Below the pieces are notes generated by a model, which was given only the letters and a program-made list of their open reading frames with translations, searched no databases and was not told the origin of the DNA. Position numbers and translations under genes: made by a program. A DNA stretch of 41,431 nt from Aphanocapsa feldmannii 277cV (GTDB taxonomy: Bacteria > Cyanobacteriota > Cyanobacteriia > PCC-6307 > Cyanobiaceae). The stretch lies in NCBI GenBank assembly GCA_004768415.1, contig SRMO01000050.1, positions 121,284 to 162,714 on the forward strand. The letters run 5' to 3'. This document shows positions 19,625-28,076 of the stretch, piece after piece (position 1 is the stretch's first letter; every line of letters starts with the position of its first letter).

Positions 19625-21085
19625 TCAGGCCGATGGGAGCGTTTCACCCCGCAGGCTCCAGTCGAGCAGCTGGAGGGGGTGGTAGACCGGCAGGGGCTGG
19701 GGCTGGTCGCCCATGTGGCGACGGATCTGCAGACTGCAGCCGATGTTGGCCGAGACGGCGATATCGGCACCGCTGCTGGCAAGATCAGCGGCCTTCATGG
19801 CGCCCAGTTCGGCGGCCTCGCGGGGTTGCACCACGTTGTAGATACCGGCACTGCCGCAACAGAGACCGGCATCGGTGGCTTCCACCAGGCTGAGTCCAGG
19901 AATCTCCTGCAACAGCTCCCGTGGCTGGGCGGCGATGCCCTGGCCGTGAAGCATGTGACAGGCGTCATGGAACACAGCCCGCAGTGGCGCCTGACGCAGC
20001 GGCCGCAGAGGGGCTGCCAGACCCACCCGGTGGAGGAATTCCTGCACATCCAGGACCTGGCTGGCGAAACCCGTGGCCCGCTCTGCCCAGACCGGATCTC
20101 TCGCCAGGATCCGGTCATACAGCTTGAGGGTGTGGCCGCAACCCGAGGCCGCCACCAGCACCGCATCCAGGGGGTCCGGACCGCCGGGAGCAGCTGGCCC
20201 GATCGCCGCCGCGAAGCAGTCGATCAGGGCCCTGGCGAGGGCCTCGGTGTGGGCATCCTCTCCCTGGTGGGCGGTCATGGCGCCGCAGCAGGTCTGACCG
20301 GGGGGAACCACCACCTCGATGCCATTGGCGGCCAGCACCCTGGCGGCCGCATGGTTGACCGTCGGATCGAAGACCCGTTGCACACAACCGAGCACCAGCC
20401 CGACCCTGTAGCGGCGTTGCCCCTGGGCTGGCACCAGCGGCGGCAGGCCATCACGGAAGGCCTCGATGGCCAGCGGCGGAAGCAGGCGTTCCATCGCCTC
20501 GATCTCGGGGCCGAACAGCGCCGTGAGGCCCGTGCGCCGGGCCAGCCGCTGCAGAGGGCCGCCGGCATAGGCCTGCAGGGGACGCAGCAGGGGACGCAGG
20601 CGATCCGGATAGGGCAGGAGGCTGAACAGGGCCTGGCGGAAAGCCTGCTGCCAGGGAGAGCGATGACCCGTCTGCCGCAGAGCCGGGCGAACCGCGCTGA
20701 TCACCTGGTCGTAGCGCACGCCGGCAGGACATGCGGTCACACAGGCGAAGCAACCGAGACAGCTTTCGAAATGTTCAGCCACATCGGCCAGCTCGAGGCT
20801 GGCTGCCTCCACGCCGCGCAGCAAGTGGAGACGGCCGCGGGGGGAATCCATCTCGCTGCCCGTGACCCGGTAGCTCGCACAGGAGGTGAGGCAGAAGCCG
20901 CAGTGCACACAGGGGTCGATGGCGCTGTCCGGGATCGCGGCGAGGAAGCGACGGGCCAGCGCCTCTTTCGTCTCCGCTGTGGATGACAGCCCCATTGCTG
21001 CTGCGGAAGCGGTGGACTCGACGGCCGGGGGTGCGGCACCGGCAGGGGTCAGCGGGTCGGTGGGGGAGGCGAGAGGAACAGCCAC
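19625..21085 (-). CDS. glcF: glycolate dehydrogenase iron-sulfur subunit GlcF
   Basis: GlcF is the electron-transfer subunit of glycolate dehydrogenase, which oxidises photorespiratory glycolate to glyoxylate. It has two [4Fe-4S] ferredoxin motifs, CVHCGFCLTSC and CLGCFACVTACPAG, then two cysteine-rich CCG domains (TCCGAMTAHQGE; DACHMLHGQG and LCCGSAGIYN) typical of heterodisulfide-reductase-like subunits. GTG 21083-21085 lies 2 bp after the glcD stop, as in a coupled operon, and gives 486 residues. ATG 20995 (MGLSSTAETKEALARR) would give 456 and drop a Pro/Ala-rich leader; either is possible. It is the last gene of the small-protein/glcD/glcF operon and converges with the TPM gene. Confidence 0.92.
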   Translation of the reverse strand: MAVPLASPTDPLTPAGAAPPAVESTASAAAMGLSSTAETKEALARRFLAAIPDSAIDPCVHCGFCLTSCASYRVTGSEMDSPRGRLHLLRGVEAASLELADVAEHFESCLGCFACVTACPAGVRYDQVISAVRPALRQTGHRSPWQQAFRQALFSLLPYPDRLRPLLRPLQAYAGGPLQRLARRTGLTALFGPEIEAMERLLPPLAIEAFRDGLPPLVPAQGQRRYRVGLVLGCVQRVFDPTVNHAAARVLAANGIEVVVPPGQTCCGAMTAHQGEDAHTEALARALIDCFAAAIGPAAPGGPDPLDAVLVAASGCGHTLKLYDRILARDPVWAERATGFASQVLDVQEFLHRVGLAAPLRPLRQAPLRAVFHDACHMLHGQGIAAQPRELLQEIPGLSLVEATDAGLCCGSAGIYNVVQPREAAELGAMKAADLASSGADIAVSANIGCSLQIRRHMGDQPQPLPVYHPLQLLDWSLRGETLPSA

Positions 21086-21087
21086 GC

Positions 21088-22554
21088 TCAGAACACGGGG
21101 AGATCGGCAAGGGAGACGGCCCTGGCCCCAAGCCGCGAGGACTCCGCACAACTGCTGGGGGTGGGAAAGATCTTGGTGGGGTTGGCCTGCCGCCGGGGGT
21201 CGATGGCCCTGCGCACCAGCTGCATGGTGTCCAGATCCTCCGGCTTGAACATCAACCCCATATAGTCCCGCTTGTCGGAGCCCACACCGTGCTCTCCGGT
21301 GATGCTGCCACCAACCGACAGACAAAGCCGCAGGATGTCTGCGCCGAGGGCCTCCACCCGCTCGACGATGCCGGGCTCGCGGCGGTCGTAGAGCAGCAGG
21401 GGATGAAGGTTGCCATCCCCTGCATGAAACACGTTGGCGATGGGAATCCCGGAGCGGTCACTGAGCGCCTCGATGGCTGCCAGCACCCTGGGCAAGGTGC
21501 TGCGCGGCACCACGCCATCCTGAACGTAGTAGTCGGGCGTGACACGGCCCATGGCGGCAAAGGCCGACTTGCGGCCTTTCCAGAGACGCTCTCGCTCGGC
21601 CCGGGTCTCGGCGAGCTGCAGCCGCACCGCACCACAGCCGCGGCAGAGGTCGGCAGCACGGCGGCTGGCCAGAGCCACCTCGGCGTTCTGACCATCCAGT
21701 TCGACCAGCAGCGCGGCGGCGGAATCACGGTCGTAGCAGCCGGTACGCAGCAGATCCTCCGCCGCATTGATGCTGAGGCGATCCATGATCTCCATGCCGG
21801 CGGGAAGGATGCCGGCGGCGGTGATGGCGCTGACAGCTTCACCGGCTGCCTCCATGGCGCTGAATTCAGCCAGCAGCACCCGCACCGCCTCGGGTGCCCG
21901 CAGCAACCGCAGGGTGATGGCCGTGGCGATGCCCAGGGTGCCCTCGCTGCCGATGAACAACCCGCGCAGGTCGAGACCGGGCATCTCCGCCAGGGCGCCG
22001 CCGAAGCGGCTGGTGGTGCCGTCCGGCAGCACAACGTCGAGTCCGAGCACGTGGCTGCTGGTGACGCCGTACTTGAGACAATGCACGCCGCTGGAATTTT
22101 CCGCCACATTGCCGCCGACGCTGCAGACCACCTGGGAGGAGGGGTCGGGGGCGAAGTAGAAGCCATCGCCCTGCACGGCCCGGGTCACCCAGCTGTTGAC
22201 CACACCGGGTTCAACCGTGATGGTCTGGTTGTCCAGATCCACCGCAAGAATGCGCCTCATCCGGGATGTGGCGATCACCACGGCATTCTCCGGCGGCACG
22301 GCCCCACCGGAGAGGCCGGTGCCGCTGCCCCGGGCGACGAAGGGCACACCGAGCCGATGGCAGAGGGCCACCGCCTGCCGCACCTCCTCGGCAGTGGTGG
22401 GAAGCACCACCAGTTCAGGGGCCTGGCGGTGCAGGGTCAGTCCGTCGGCGTCGTAGGCCAGCAGCTGCTCCCGGCGCTGCACCAACCGCTCCTTGCCGAG
22501 CGCACGCTCGAAACGGCGGCGGATGTCAGGCCAGTCGGGAGCCACCAGGGTCAT
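21088..22554 (-). CDS. glcD: glycolate dehydrogenase FAD subunit GlcD
   Basis: GlcD is the flavoprotein subunit that oxidises glycolate (family FAD-binding PCMH plus the FAD-linked oxidase C-terminal domain). The product has 488 residues from ATG 22554. The FAD-binding blocks are PFVARGSGTGLSGGAVPP and VGGNVAENSSGVHCLKYGV, followed by LFIGSEGTLGIATAITLRLL. The C-terminal catalytic region has NVFHAGDGNLHPLLLYD and GGSITGEHGVGSDKR, with the conserved histidines. Its ATG overlaps the stop of the upstream small exported-protein gene by 4 bp, and glcF follows after 2 bp, so the three genes are almost certainly one transcript. Confidence 0.95.
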   Translation of the reverse strand: MTLVAPDWPDIRRRFERALGKERLVQRREQLLAYDADGLTLHRQAPELVVLPTTAEEVRQAVALCHRLGVPFVARGSGTGLSGGAVPPENAVVIATSRMRRILAVDLDNQTITVEPGVVNSWVTRAVQGDGFYFAPDPSSQVVCSVGGNVAENSSGVHCLKYGVTSSHVLGLDVVLPDGTTSRFGGALAEMPGLDLRGLFIGSEGTLGIATAITLRLLRAPEAVRVLLAEFSAMEAAGEAVSAITAAGILPAGMEIMDRLSINAAEDLLRTGCYDRDSAAALLVELDGQNAEVALASRRAADLCRGCGAVRLQLAETRAERERLWKGRKSAFAAMGRVTPDYYVQDGVVPRSTLPRVLAAIEALSDRSGIPIANVFHAGDGNLHPLLLYDRREPGIVERVEALGADILRLCLSVGGSITGEHGVGSDKRDYMGLMFKPEDLDTMQLVRRAIDPRRQANPTKIFPTPSSCAESSRLGARAVSLADLPVF

Positions 22555-22913
22555 GGCTTGACCGGCGGCATCTCCCCAGCGTCAGCGGCCCCCTGGCTTA
22601 CGGCATCGTCTGCATCGTTGGCAAACTCGAAGTCGGCCAGGGCCTCATCCACTGCCGAGCCGGGGGACGTGCGGTCCCGAAGGTTCGAGAACTTGCGCAG
22701 CGCATTCATCAGGCTGAAGGGGTCCAGGCCTTCCAGCAGGAGGGGGTTGGAGCCTCCCGCTTCACCCATCGCTGAGCTGGTGGTGGGATCGAGCTTGCCT
22801 GGCTGCTGCCAGATGGCCTCACCTGTCTGAGCCACTGCAGGCAGCACAAGGCTCAGACAGGCCAACAGCAGGAGAGCGCCCCGCAGCGGGGGGCCGGTCA
22901 TGGTGTGGGGCAT
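22551..22913 (-). CDS. small exported protein at the head of the glcDF operon
   Basis: This 120-residue protein has no family I recognise. Residues about 8-28 form a signal peptide (LRGALLLLACLSLVLPAVA, cleavage likely after AVAQ or AVA). The mature part is acidic and Ser/Gly/Pro-rich, with LLLEGLDPFSLMNALRKFSN as its most protein-like segment. Its stop overlaps the glcD ATG by 4 bp, showing translational coupling. ATG 22901 (MTGPPLRG) is an alternative start that gives a more typical signal peptide. A periplasmic or lumenal location is inferred. Confidence 0.65.
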   Translation of the reverse strand: MPHTMTGPPLRGALLLLACLSLVLPAVAQTGEAIWQQPGKLDPTTSSAMGEAGGSNPLLLEGLDPFSLMNALRKFSNLRDRTSPGSAVDEALADFEFANDADDAVSQGAADAGEMPPVKP

Positions 22914-23029
22914 GGCTCTGGGAGCTCAGCGGAGCGATGGCTGCTCGGCAAGGCAGCTGCTTCAAGCTTAGGATCAGCGGAGTGTGACCCAGCCGGATCC
23001 CTGGCGTTGCTGCCCGCGTCACTGCCACC

Positions 23030-23845
23030 ATGCGGATTGCCAGCTGGAACGTCAACTCCCTGCGCAGTCGCCTGGCGCAGGTGCTGGCCTGGCTGGAGCG
23101 GGAACGGGTGGAGGTGCTCTGCCTGCAGGAAACGAAGGTGGACGACCCTCTGTTTCCCCATGCCCCCTTCGCAGCCATGAACTATGGGGCGGTGATCTCG
23201 GGCCAGAAGGCTTACAACGGCGTGGCGATCCTGAGCACACTTCCCCTGGAGGACGTGGACATCGGCTTTGATGCTCTGCTGGAAGACGAGGAAGCCGAGC
23301 GCCTCAGTGTGCAGAAGCGGCTGATCAGCGCCAGGGTCGGCGGCATCAGAGTGCTGAATCTCTACGTTCCCAACGGCGCGGAGCTGGGGTCCCCGAAATA
23401 TGCCTACAAGCTGGGCTGGCTGCACTGCCTGGCGCGCTATCTGGCCGCACGGCCCATGGATGACGGTCCCCTGTGCATGGTGGGGGATTTCAACATCGCG
23501 CCGGAGGACCGGGACCTGCATGCACCCGAGCGGCTGCGCGGCAGGATCATGGCCAGTGCAGCGGAGCGGGATGCCCTCGGAGCCGTGCTGGCTGACGGGC
23601 TGAAGGATGTGTTCCGCCGTTTCGAGCAGGATTCGGGCCACTGGAGCTGGTGGGACTACCGCAGCCGCGCCTGGGAGCGGGACAGGGGCTGGCGGATCGA
23701 TCACATCTATCTGGACGAGCCCCTGTACGCTGCTGCCGAGACCTGCGTGATGCACCGGTCTGCGCGGGGCGAGGACAAGCCCAGCGACCATGTTCCGGTG
23801 GTGGTCACATTGTCGCCCAACGCCGCGGCTGCGTCAGGATGGTGA
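23030..23845 (+). CDS. xth: exodeoxyribonuclease III
   Basis: This is an AP endonuclease/3'-exonuclease of the endonuclease-exonuclease-phosphatase family, acting in base excision repair. The product has 271 residues from ATG 23030. Motifs in order are MRIASWNVNSLR with the DNA/metal-binding Asn, LCLQETK with Glu34, LNLYVPNGAELGSPKYAYK, the catalytic GDFNIAPEDRD, WWDYRSRAWERDRGWRIDHIYL and the terminal SDHVPVVV with the catalytic His. Length and motif order are normal. Its start is divergent from the small exported-protein gene, 116 bp apart. hemL follows 71 bp downstream. Confidence 0.95.
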   Translation: MRIASWNVNSLRSRLAQVLAWLERERVEVLCLQETKVDDPLFPHAPFAAMNYGAVISGQKAYNGVAILSTLPLEDVDIGFDALLEDEEAERLSVQKRLISARVGGIRVLNLYVPNGAELGSPKYAYKLGWLHCLARYLAARPMDDGPLCMVGDFNIAPEDRDLHAPERLRGRIMASAAERDALGAVLADGLKDVFRRFEQDSGHWSWWDYRSRAWERDRGWRIDHIYLDEPLYAAAETCVMHRSARGEDKPSDHVPVVVTLSPNAAAASGW

Positions 23846-23916
23846 ACTGTGACCCGGTACGACAGTCCCAGGTGCGTACCCTCAACTGCCGCTGAACCGA
23901 CGTTCCGGACACTCCC

Positions 23917-25209
23917 TTGGTGCTCAACACGACCCACTCCCAAGACGTCTTCGCCGCCGCCCAGGCCCTCATGCCCGGTGGCGTGAGCTCTCCGGTGCGT
24001 GCCTTCCGGTCCGTCGGCGGCCAGCCGATCGTGTTCGACCGGGTGAAGGGCGCCTACGCCTGGGACATCGATGGCAATCGCTACATCGATTACGTCGGCA
24101 GCTGGGGTCCGGCCATCTGTGGCCATGCCCATCCCGAGGTGATCGGAGCGCTGCAGGCGGCGCTGGAAAAGGGCACGAGCTTCGGTGCCCCCTGTGAACT
24201 GGAGAACACACTGGCCGGGTTGGTGATCGAAGCAGTGCCCTCCGTGGAGATGGTGCGTTTCGTGAACTCGGGTACCGAGGCCTGCATGTCGGTGCTGCGC
24301 CTGGTCCGGGCCTTCACCCGTCGCGACAAGCTGATCAAGTTCGAAGGCTGCTACCACGGCCATGCAGACATGTTCCTGGTCCAGGCCGGTTCCGGTGTGG
24401 CCACCCTCGGTCTGCCCGATTCTCCAGGCGTGCCCCGTTCCACGACGGCCAACACCCTCACCGCCCCCTACAACGACCTCGAGGCCGTCAAGGTCCTGTT
24501 TGCCGACAACAAGGGGGAGATTGCCGGCGTGATCCTGGAGCCGGTGGTGGGCAACTCCGGTTTCATTCCCCCCGATCCCGGATTCCTCGAAGGCCTGCGG
24601 GAACTGACCAAGGAAAACGGTGCTCTGCTGGTCTTCGACGAGGTGATGACGGGGTTCCGCATCGCCTACGGCGGTGCCCAGCAGAAATTCGGCGTCACGC
24701 CGGACGTCACGACCATGGGCAAGGTGATCGGTGGCGGTCTGCCGGTGGGTGCCTACGGTGGCCGGGCAGACATCATGGCGATGGTGGCCCCGGCCGGTCC
24801 GATGTATCAGGCGGGCACCCTCAGTGGCAATCCCCTTGCCATGACCGCCGGCATCAGGACCCTTGAACTGCTCAGGCAACCCGGCACCTACGAGCAGCTG
24901 GAGAGCAAGACAAGCCGCCTCATCGCCGGCATCCTCGAGGCCGGCAGGGCCGAGGGCCTGGCCATCTGCGGCGGCAGCATCAGTGCCATGTTCGGCTTCT
25001 TCCTCTGCGACGGGCCTGTGCGCAACTACGCAGAGGCGAAGAAGGGCAATGCCGAGCTGTTCGCCAGGCTCCATCGCGCCATGCTGGAGCGTGGTGTCTA
25101 TCTGGCACCCAGCTCCTTTGAAGCCGGCTTCATGTCCCTCGCCCACGATGACGAAGATATCGACACCACCCTGGAGGCCTTCCGCTCCAGCTTCGCCGAG
25201 ATTGCCTGA
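23917..25209 (+). CDS. hemL: glutamate-1-semialdehyde 2,1-aminomutase
   Basis: HemL is a PLP enzyme that converts glutamate-1-semialdehyde to 5-aminolevulinate, the first committed precursor of chlorophyll and haem. The product has 430 residues from TTG 23917; GTG 23920 is an equally good start. Both directly precede the conserved region [17 protein letters not shown]-type sequence (here [19 protein letters not shown]). Key blocks are [39 protein letters not shown] with the PLP-ring Asp, and [16 protein letters not shown] with the Schiff-base Lys269. [12 protein letters not shown] is also present. The length and C-terminus are standard. Two 13-bp direct repeats span its stop. Confidence 0.96.
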   Translation: MVLNTTHSQDVFAAAQALMPGGVSSPVRAFRSVGGQPIVFDRVKGAYAWDIDGNRYIDYVGSWGPAICGHAHPEVIGALQAALEKGTSFGAPCELENTLAGLVIEAVPSVEMVRFVNSGTEACMSVLRLVRAFTRRDKLIKFEGCYHGHADMFLVQAGSGVATLGLPDSPGVPRSTTANTLTAPYNDLEAVKVLFADNKGEIAGVILEPVVGNSGFIPPDPGFLEGLRELTKENGALLVFDEVMTGFRIAYGGAQQKFGVTPDVTTMGKVIGGGLPVGAYGGRADIMAMVAPAGPMYQAGTLSGNPLAMTAGIRTLELLRQPGTYEQLESKTSRLIAGILEAGRAEGLAICGGSISAMFGFFLCDGPVRNYAEAKKGNAELFARLHRAMLERGVYLAPSSFEAGFMSLAHDDEDIDTTLEAFRSSFAEIA

Positions 25210-25310
25210 CGAGATTGCCTGAACCGGGCAGTGCAGCCGTATCTCTTCCCCTGGGCCCTGTGCCCCGGACTTGTTCTGGTCCCGGCCATCTGCTGCGTTG
25301 ATGGGCAGTC

Positions 25311-25418
25311 CTAGTCGGAATCGGAGGAACGGTTGCGGCTGATGATCACGGCCGCCGCCAGCAGGGCCAGCAGAATGGCCCCCAGGTCGATCAGTCCCCA
25401 GGACGACAACCAGATCAC
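25311..25418 (-). CDS. candidate 35-residue single-span membrane protein
   Basis: A short minus-strand frame from GTG 25416-25418 to TAG 25311-25313 encodes 35 residues. These are VIWLSSWGLI, then DLGAILLALLAAAVIIS as one membrane helix, then a polar tail RNRSSDSD. Such one-helix small proteins are common in cyanobacteria, and the amino acid pattern (helix, Arg/Asn boundary, charged tail) is unlikely by chance. There is no ATG, no obvious ribosome site and no recognised family, and its start is head-to-head with the metallopeptidase ORF at 25428. It remains a candidate. Confidence 0.42.
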   Translation of the reverse strand: MIWLSSWGLIDLGAILLALLAAAVIISRNRSSDSD

Positions 25419-25427
25419 GGCACTGCA

Positions 25428-26771
25428 ATGACTGTCGCCAAGCAATCAGATCGCCGTGGCGCTGGGGCGGGACGTCGGCAGGCTCGGCAACTGGTTGCAG
25501 GGGCTGGCGGATCGGCAGAGGCAGGCCAGGGCGTGCCCTGCAAGCTGGCGCTGGCGACTCGCTGGGGCCTCGCTGCTGCGCTGCTGGCGAGGTTGCTGCT
25601 GTTGGCCCCCTTCGGTACGGCTTCGGCTCAACCCGCCGGCAAACCCTTGCTGCCACCGGATCCTGGCCTGGCCCGCGCCCTGGACGCCACGCGCCTGGAA
25701 TCACAGCGGCCCGGTCTGCGGCGCCGCTACCTGCTCGAGGCCCATGACCTGCTCAATCATTACTGGCAGCGCCAGGCGGCACTGCAGGGCAGGTGGTTGA
25801 CACAGCCCAGACTGCTGTTCGCGGGAGACCGGGCAAATGGCTGCAGGGTGCAGCAGGTGCAACACCCCATGGCCTTCTACTGCCCCGAGAGTGCCGAGAT
25901 CGCCATGGCGCTCGATCTCCGACGCTACTCCCGCCTGGCCAGGGGCAAGGCCCCGGCCGAGTTGCTGCAGCTGGACCTGGCGGTGCTGGCCCACGAATGG
26001 GGGCACCATGTCAACAGAAGCCTGGGTGGCGGACCCTTCCGCACCAGGTCGGGGCTGACGGTGAAGCAGGAGGAGCAGGCGGCCGACTGGCGCACCGGAA
26101 TCTTCTTCGGTTGGCTGCTCAACAGCGGCGGGCTGCGCCTGGATGACTACACGGAAACCGCCAATCTGCTGTTCGAAATCGGCGACTACGAGCACACCTC
26201 CCGCCAGCACCACGGCTATCCCAAGGATCGCTTCGGAGCCCTCACCCGGGGACTCGCCACCCAGATCCGGCCGGGGCAGACCCTGGGCAGCTGGCATGTG
26301 GACACCGTGGAAACCTTCAGTCGGCCTGTTCAGATTGGGCCCGACTGGACTGATCGCATCTATGAGGTGCTCCGCTTCGAGATCGACAGAAGCGGTCAGA
26401 TTGCCGAGAACGTTCTCAGCGGCCTGTTCGGTGCGATCAGCTGCATCTGGGGTTCCGGCGAGGACTGTGTCAATGCGGCCCTGCTGCAGGGGAAAGGCAG
26501 GGCCCATGGGCGTTACACCCGGCGGCACCTGCGTCTGCGCTGCAGTGATCGGAGCTTTGATGTGAGCGACGACAACTTCGAGCGCCAGCCCATCCGGCTG
26601 GATGGCAAGGGCCAGGCCCGTGTGCTGGCGCAACGGGACTGCGGCCGTGTCTCACCTGGCCCGCCACAGCCCGGCAGAATCCCTGGGCAACCCGGCAACC
26701 TTCCGGGGGTGCGCATTATTCCGGCGCGGCCAGCCGATGCAGATGAAGGCAACAGGGCCGAGCCTTCCTGA
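25428..26771 (+). CDS. exported zinc metallopeptidase-like protein (YpfJ-type)
   Basis: This is a predicted secreted metalloprotease resembling the neutral zinc metallopeptidase (YpfJ, PF04228) family. HEWGHH at 189-194 is the HExxH zinc motif with H189, E190 and H193. The downstream QEEQAADW (about 214-221) supplies the likely third ligand Glu216 followed by the family Ala-Asp. A signal-type segment WGLAAALLARLLLLAPFGTASA lies at about 46-67. From ATG 25428 (447 residues) it would be preceded by about 45 Arg/Gly/Ala-rich residues. GTG 25533 gives a more normal signal peptide and is a serious alternative. The C-terminal ~50 residues are Pro/Gly-rich and probably disordered. Substrate unknown. 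Confidence 0.72.
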   Translation: MTVAKQSDRRGAGAGRRQARQLVAGAGGSAEAGQGVPCKLALATRWGLAAALLARLLLLAPFGTASAQPAGKPLLPPDPGLARALDATRLESQRPGLRRRYLLEAHDLLNHYWQRQAALQGRWLTQPRLLFAGDRANGCRVQQVQHPMAFYCPESAEIAMALDLRRYSRLARGKAPAELLQLDLAVLAHEWGHHVNRSLGGGPFRTRSGLTVKQEEQAADWRTGIFFGWLLNSGGLRLDDYTETANLLFEIGDYEHTSRQHHGYPKDRFGALTRGLATQIRPGQTLGSWHVDTVETFSRPVQIGPDWTDRIYEVLRFEIDRSGQIAENVLSGLFGAISCIWGSGEDCVNAALLQGKGRAHGRYTRRHLRLRCSDRSFDVSDDNFERQPIRLDGKGQARVLAQRDCGRVSPGPPQPGRIPGQPGNLPGVRIIPARPADADEGNRAEPS

Positions 26772-26941
26772 TCTCGGTCAGGCTGCCATCCACGCCCGCA
26801 CCAGTGGGGTTGATCCCCCCGCGCCCTGCGCCTGTTGATGAGTGCTGGCGTCAGCCCTGTCGCAATGCCGCACGCTCGGAACCAGTTCATTGCCACTGGC
26901 GATTCTGCGCCTGCCGGACGTCGGGCGCGACACGCCATGGC

Positions 26942-27433
26942 TCAGCGGTAGTTCCTGAATTGCAGGGGATAATCGATCTCCAGTCCTTCGAGCAGGCGCT
27001 TCACGGACTGAAGGTCGTCCTTGCTTCTGCTGCTGACCCGCAGCACCTCGGCCTGGATCTGCACCTGAACCTTGAGACCGCTGTTGCGCACACGCTTGCT
27101 GAGCATTTTCGCCTGCTCCTGGCTCATTCCCCGACGCAGCTTCACCTGCTGGCGCACACGCTGGCCGGCGGCGGTCTCCGCGGTCTGCACGTCGAACACC
27201 TTGGCGGACAGATTCCGCTTGATGGCCTTCTGATTGAGGATGTCATTCACCGCCCGCAGGGTCATGTCGCTGGCGGTGCTGATGGTCAGCGCGGTGTCCT
27301 CCAGCATGATCTCCGTGCCGCTGGTCTTGAGGTCGTAGCGGGTGGCCACCTCACGTCTGGTCTGGTCAACGGCATTGAGCAGCTCCTGACGGTCGAAATC
27401 CGAAACCACATCGAAGCTGAAGGTGGTCGCCAT
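26942..27433 (-). CDS. yajQ: YajQ family nucleotide-binding protein
   Basis: YajQ/DUF520 proteins bind nucleotides (c-di-GMP in some bacteria) and have two ferredoxin-like domains. ATG 27431-27433 gives 163 residues, the family length, and starts MATTFSFDVVSDFDRQELLNAVDQ. Other matches are TRYDLKTSGTEIML, LNQKAIKRNLSAKVFDV, VKLRRGMSQEQAKMLSK, KVQVQIQAEVLRVSSRSKDDLQ and the terminal YPLQFRNYR. A 9-codon upstream extension (27460) is rejected by comparison with the family. The cellular role here is unknown. Confidence 0.94.
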   Translation of the reverse strand: MATTFSFDVVSDFDRQELLNAVDQTRREVATRYDLKTSGTEIMLEDTALTISTASDMTLRAVNDILNQKAIKRNLSAKVFDVQTAETAAGQRVRQQVKLRRGMSQEQAKMLSKRVRNSGLKVQVQIQAEVLRVSSRSKDDLQSVKRLLEGLEIDYPLQFRNYR

Positions 27434-27529
27434 GGTGCGGGGCAGGAATGGCAGCAGCATAAAAAGCGCTGCTGTGATGCCGATCAGGTGTGCCCCATGA
27501 TCGGGGCAGGTCGAGGCAGAACCGCGAAC

Positions 27530-28042
27530 TCAGTCGAAATACAGCAGGGTGACCAGCTTGCGCCGGGCCTCGGCCAGCTCGACGGTTCTGACCAGCGTGC
27601 CGCTGTTGTGGAAGGCAAAGCAGAGCAGCTGGTCGCAGCGGCTGATCAGCTCCTCGTTGCAGAGGGAGCTGGCCTCGGTCAGTGAGAGGGAGTCGTGCTC
27701 GGGCTTTTCGATCAGGTGCAGGACCTGATCCAGCTGCTTGCGCGACTCCCGTGGCTGACGCTCGAGGCTCTGGGGGAGCACCACCGTCAGGCAGGACGGG
27801 TTGACGCTGAGCACACCCCGAATCACGGCGGCATTGGTACCGAGGGCGCCGGAGGTGAGCAGGTTGTGGCCTTCCTGGGCCAGGGAGCTGGCCAGCAGTT
27901 CGATCAGGTGGACTGTGGTGACAGGCACATGACGGGAGCCGAGGATGGCGATGCAGCGCTTGGCTGTGCTGTTGAGCAGCGCCAGTTCATGGGCGAGGGT
28001 GTCGACCTGGTCAGGGGTGGGGAGATCCAGTGATCGCGTCAC
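27530..28042 (-). CDS. SLOG/DprA-like Rossmann protein
   Basis: This 170-residue protein matches what cyanobacterial annotations call DNA recombination-mediator protein A: a compact Rossmann-type SLOG domain related to DprA and lysine-decarboxylase-like proteins. The core is CIAILGSRHVPVTTVHLIE, a nucleotide-binding GSR motif, then NLLTSGALGTNAAVIRGVL with the TSG-type turn and ISRCDQLLCFAFHNSGTLVRTVELAEA. GTG 28040-28042 is chosen because it lies 34 bp after the preceding stop and just before the conserved helix; longer readings overlap the upstream gene. It lacks a C-terminal winged-helix domain of true DprA, so a recombination role is uncertain. Confidence 0.72.
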   Translation of the reverse strand: MTRSLDLPTPDQVDTLAHELALLNSTAKRCIAILGSRHVPVTTVHLIELLASSLAQEGHNLLTSGALGTNAAVIRGVLSVNPSCLTVVLPQSLERQPRESRKQLDQVLHLIEKPEHDSLSLTEASSLCNEELISRCDQLLCFAFHNSGTLVRTVELAEARRKLVTLLYFD

Positions 28043-28076
28043 CGCATGGCCTGTGCTGCAGGGAAGGTAGCAGCGT

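Noticed and set aside
23707-25704. 665-codon minus-strand frame antisense to hemL
   Set aside because: It mirrors hemL, has shadow composition (Gly/His/Gln) and no family signature.
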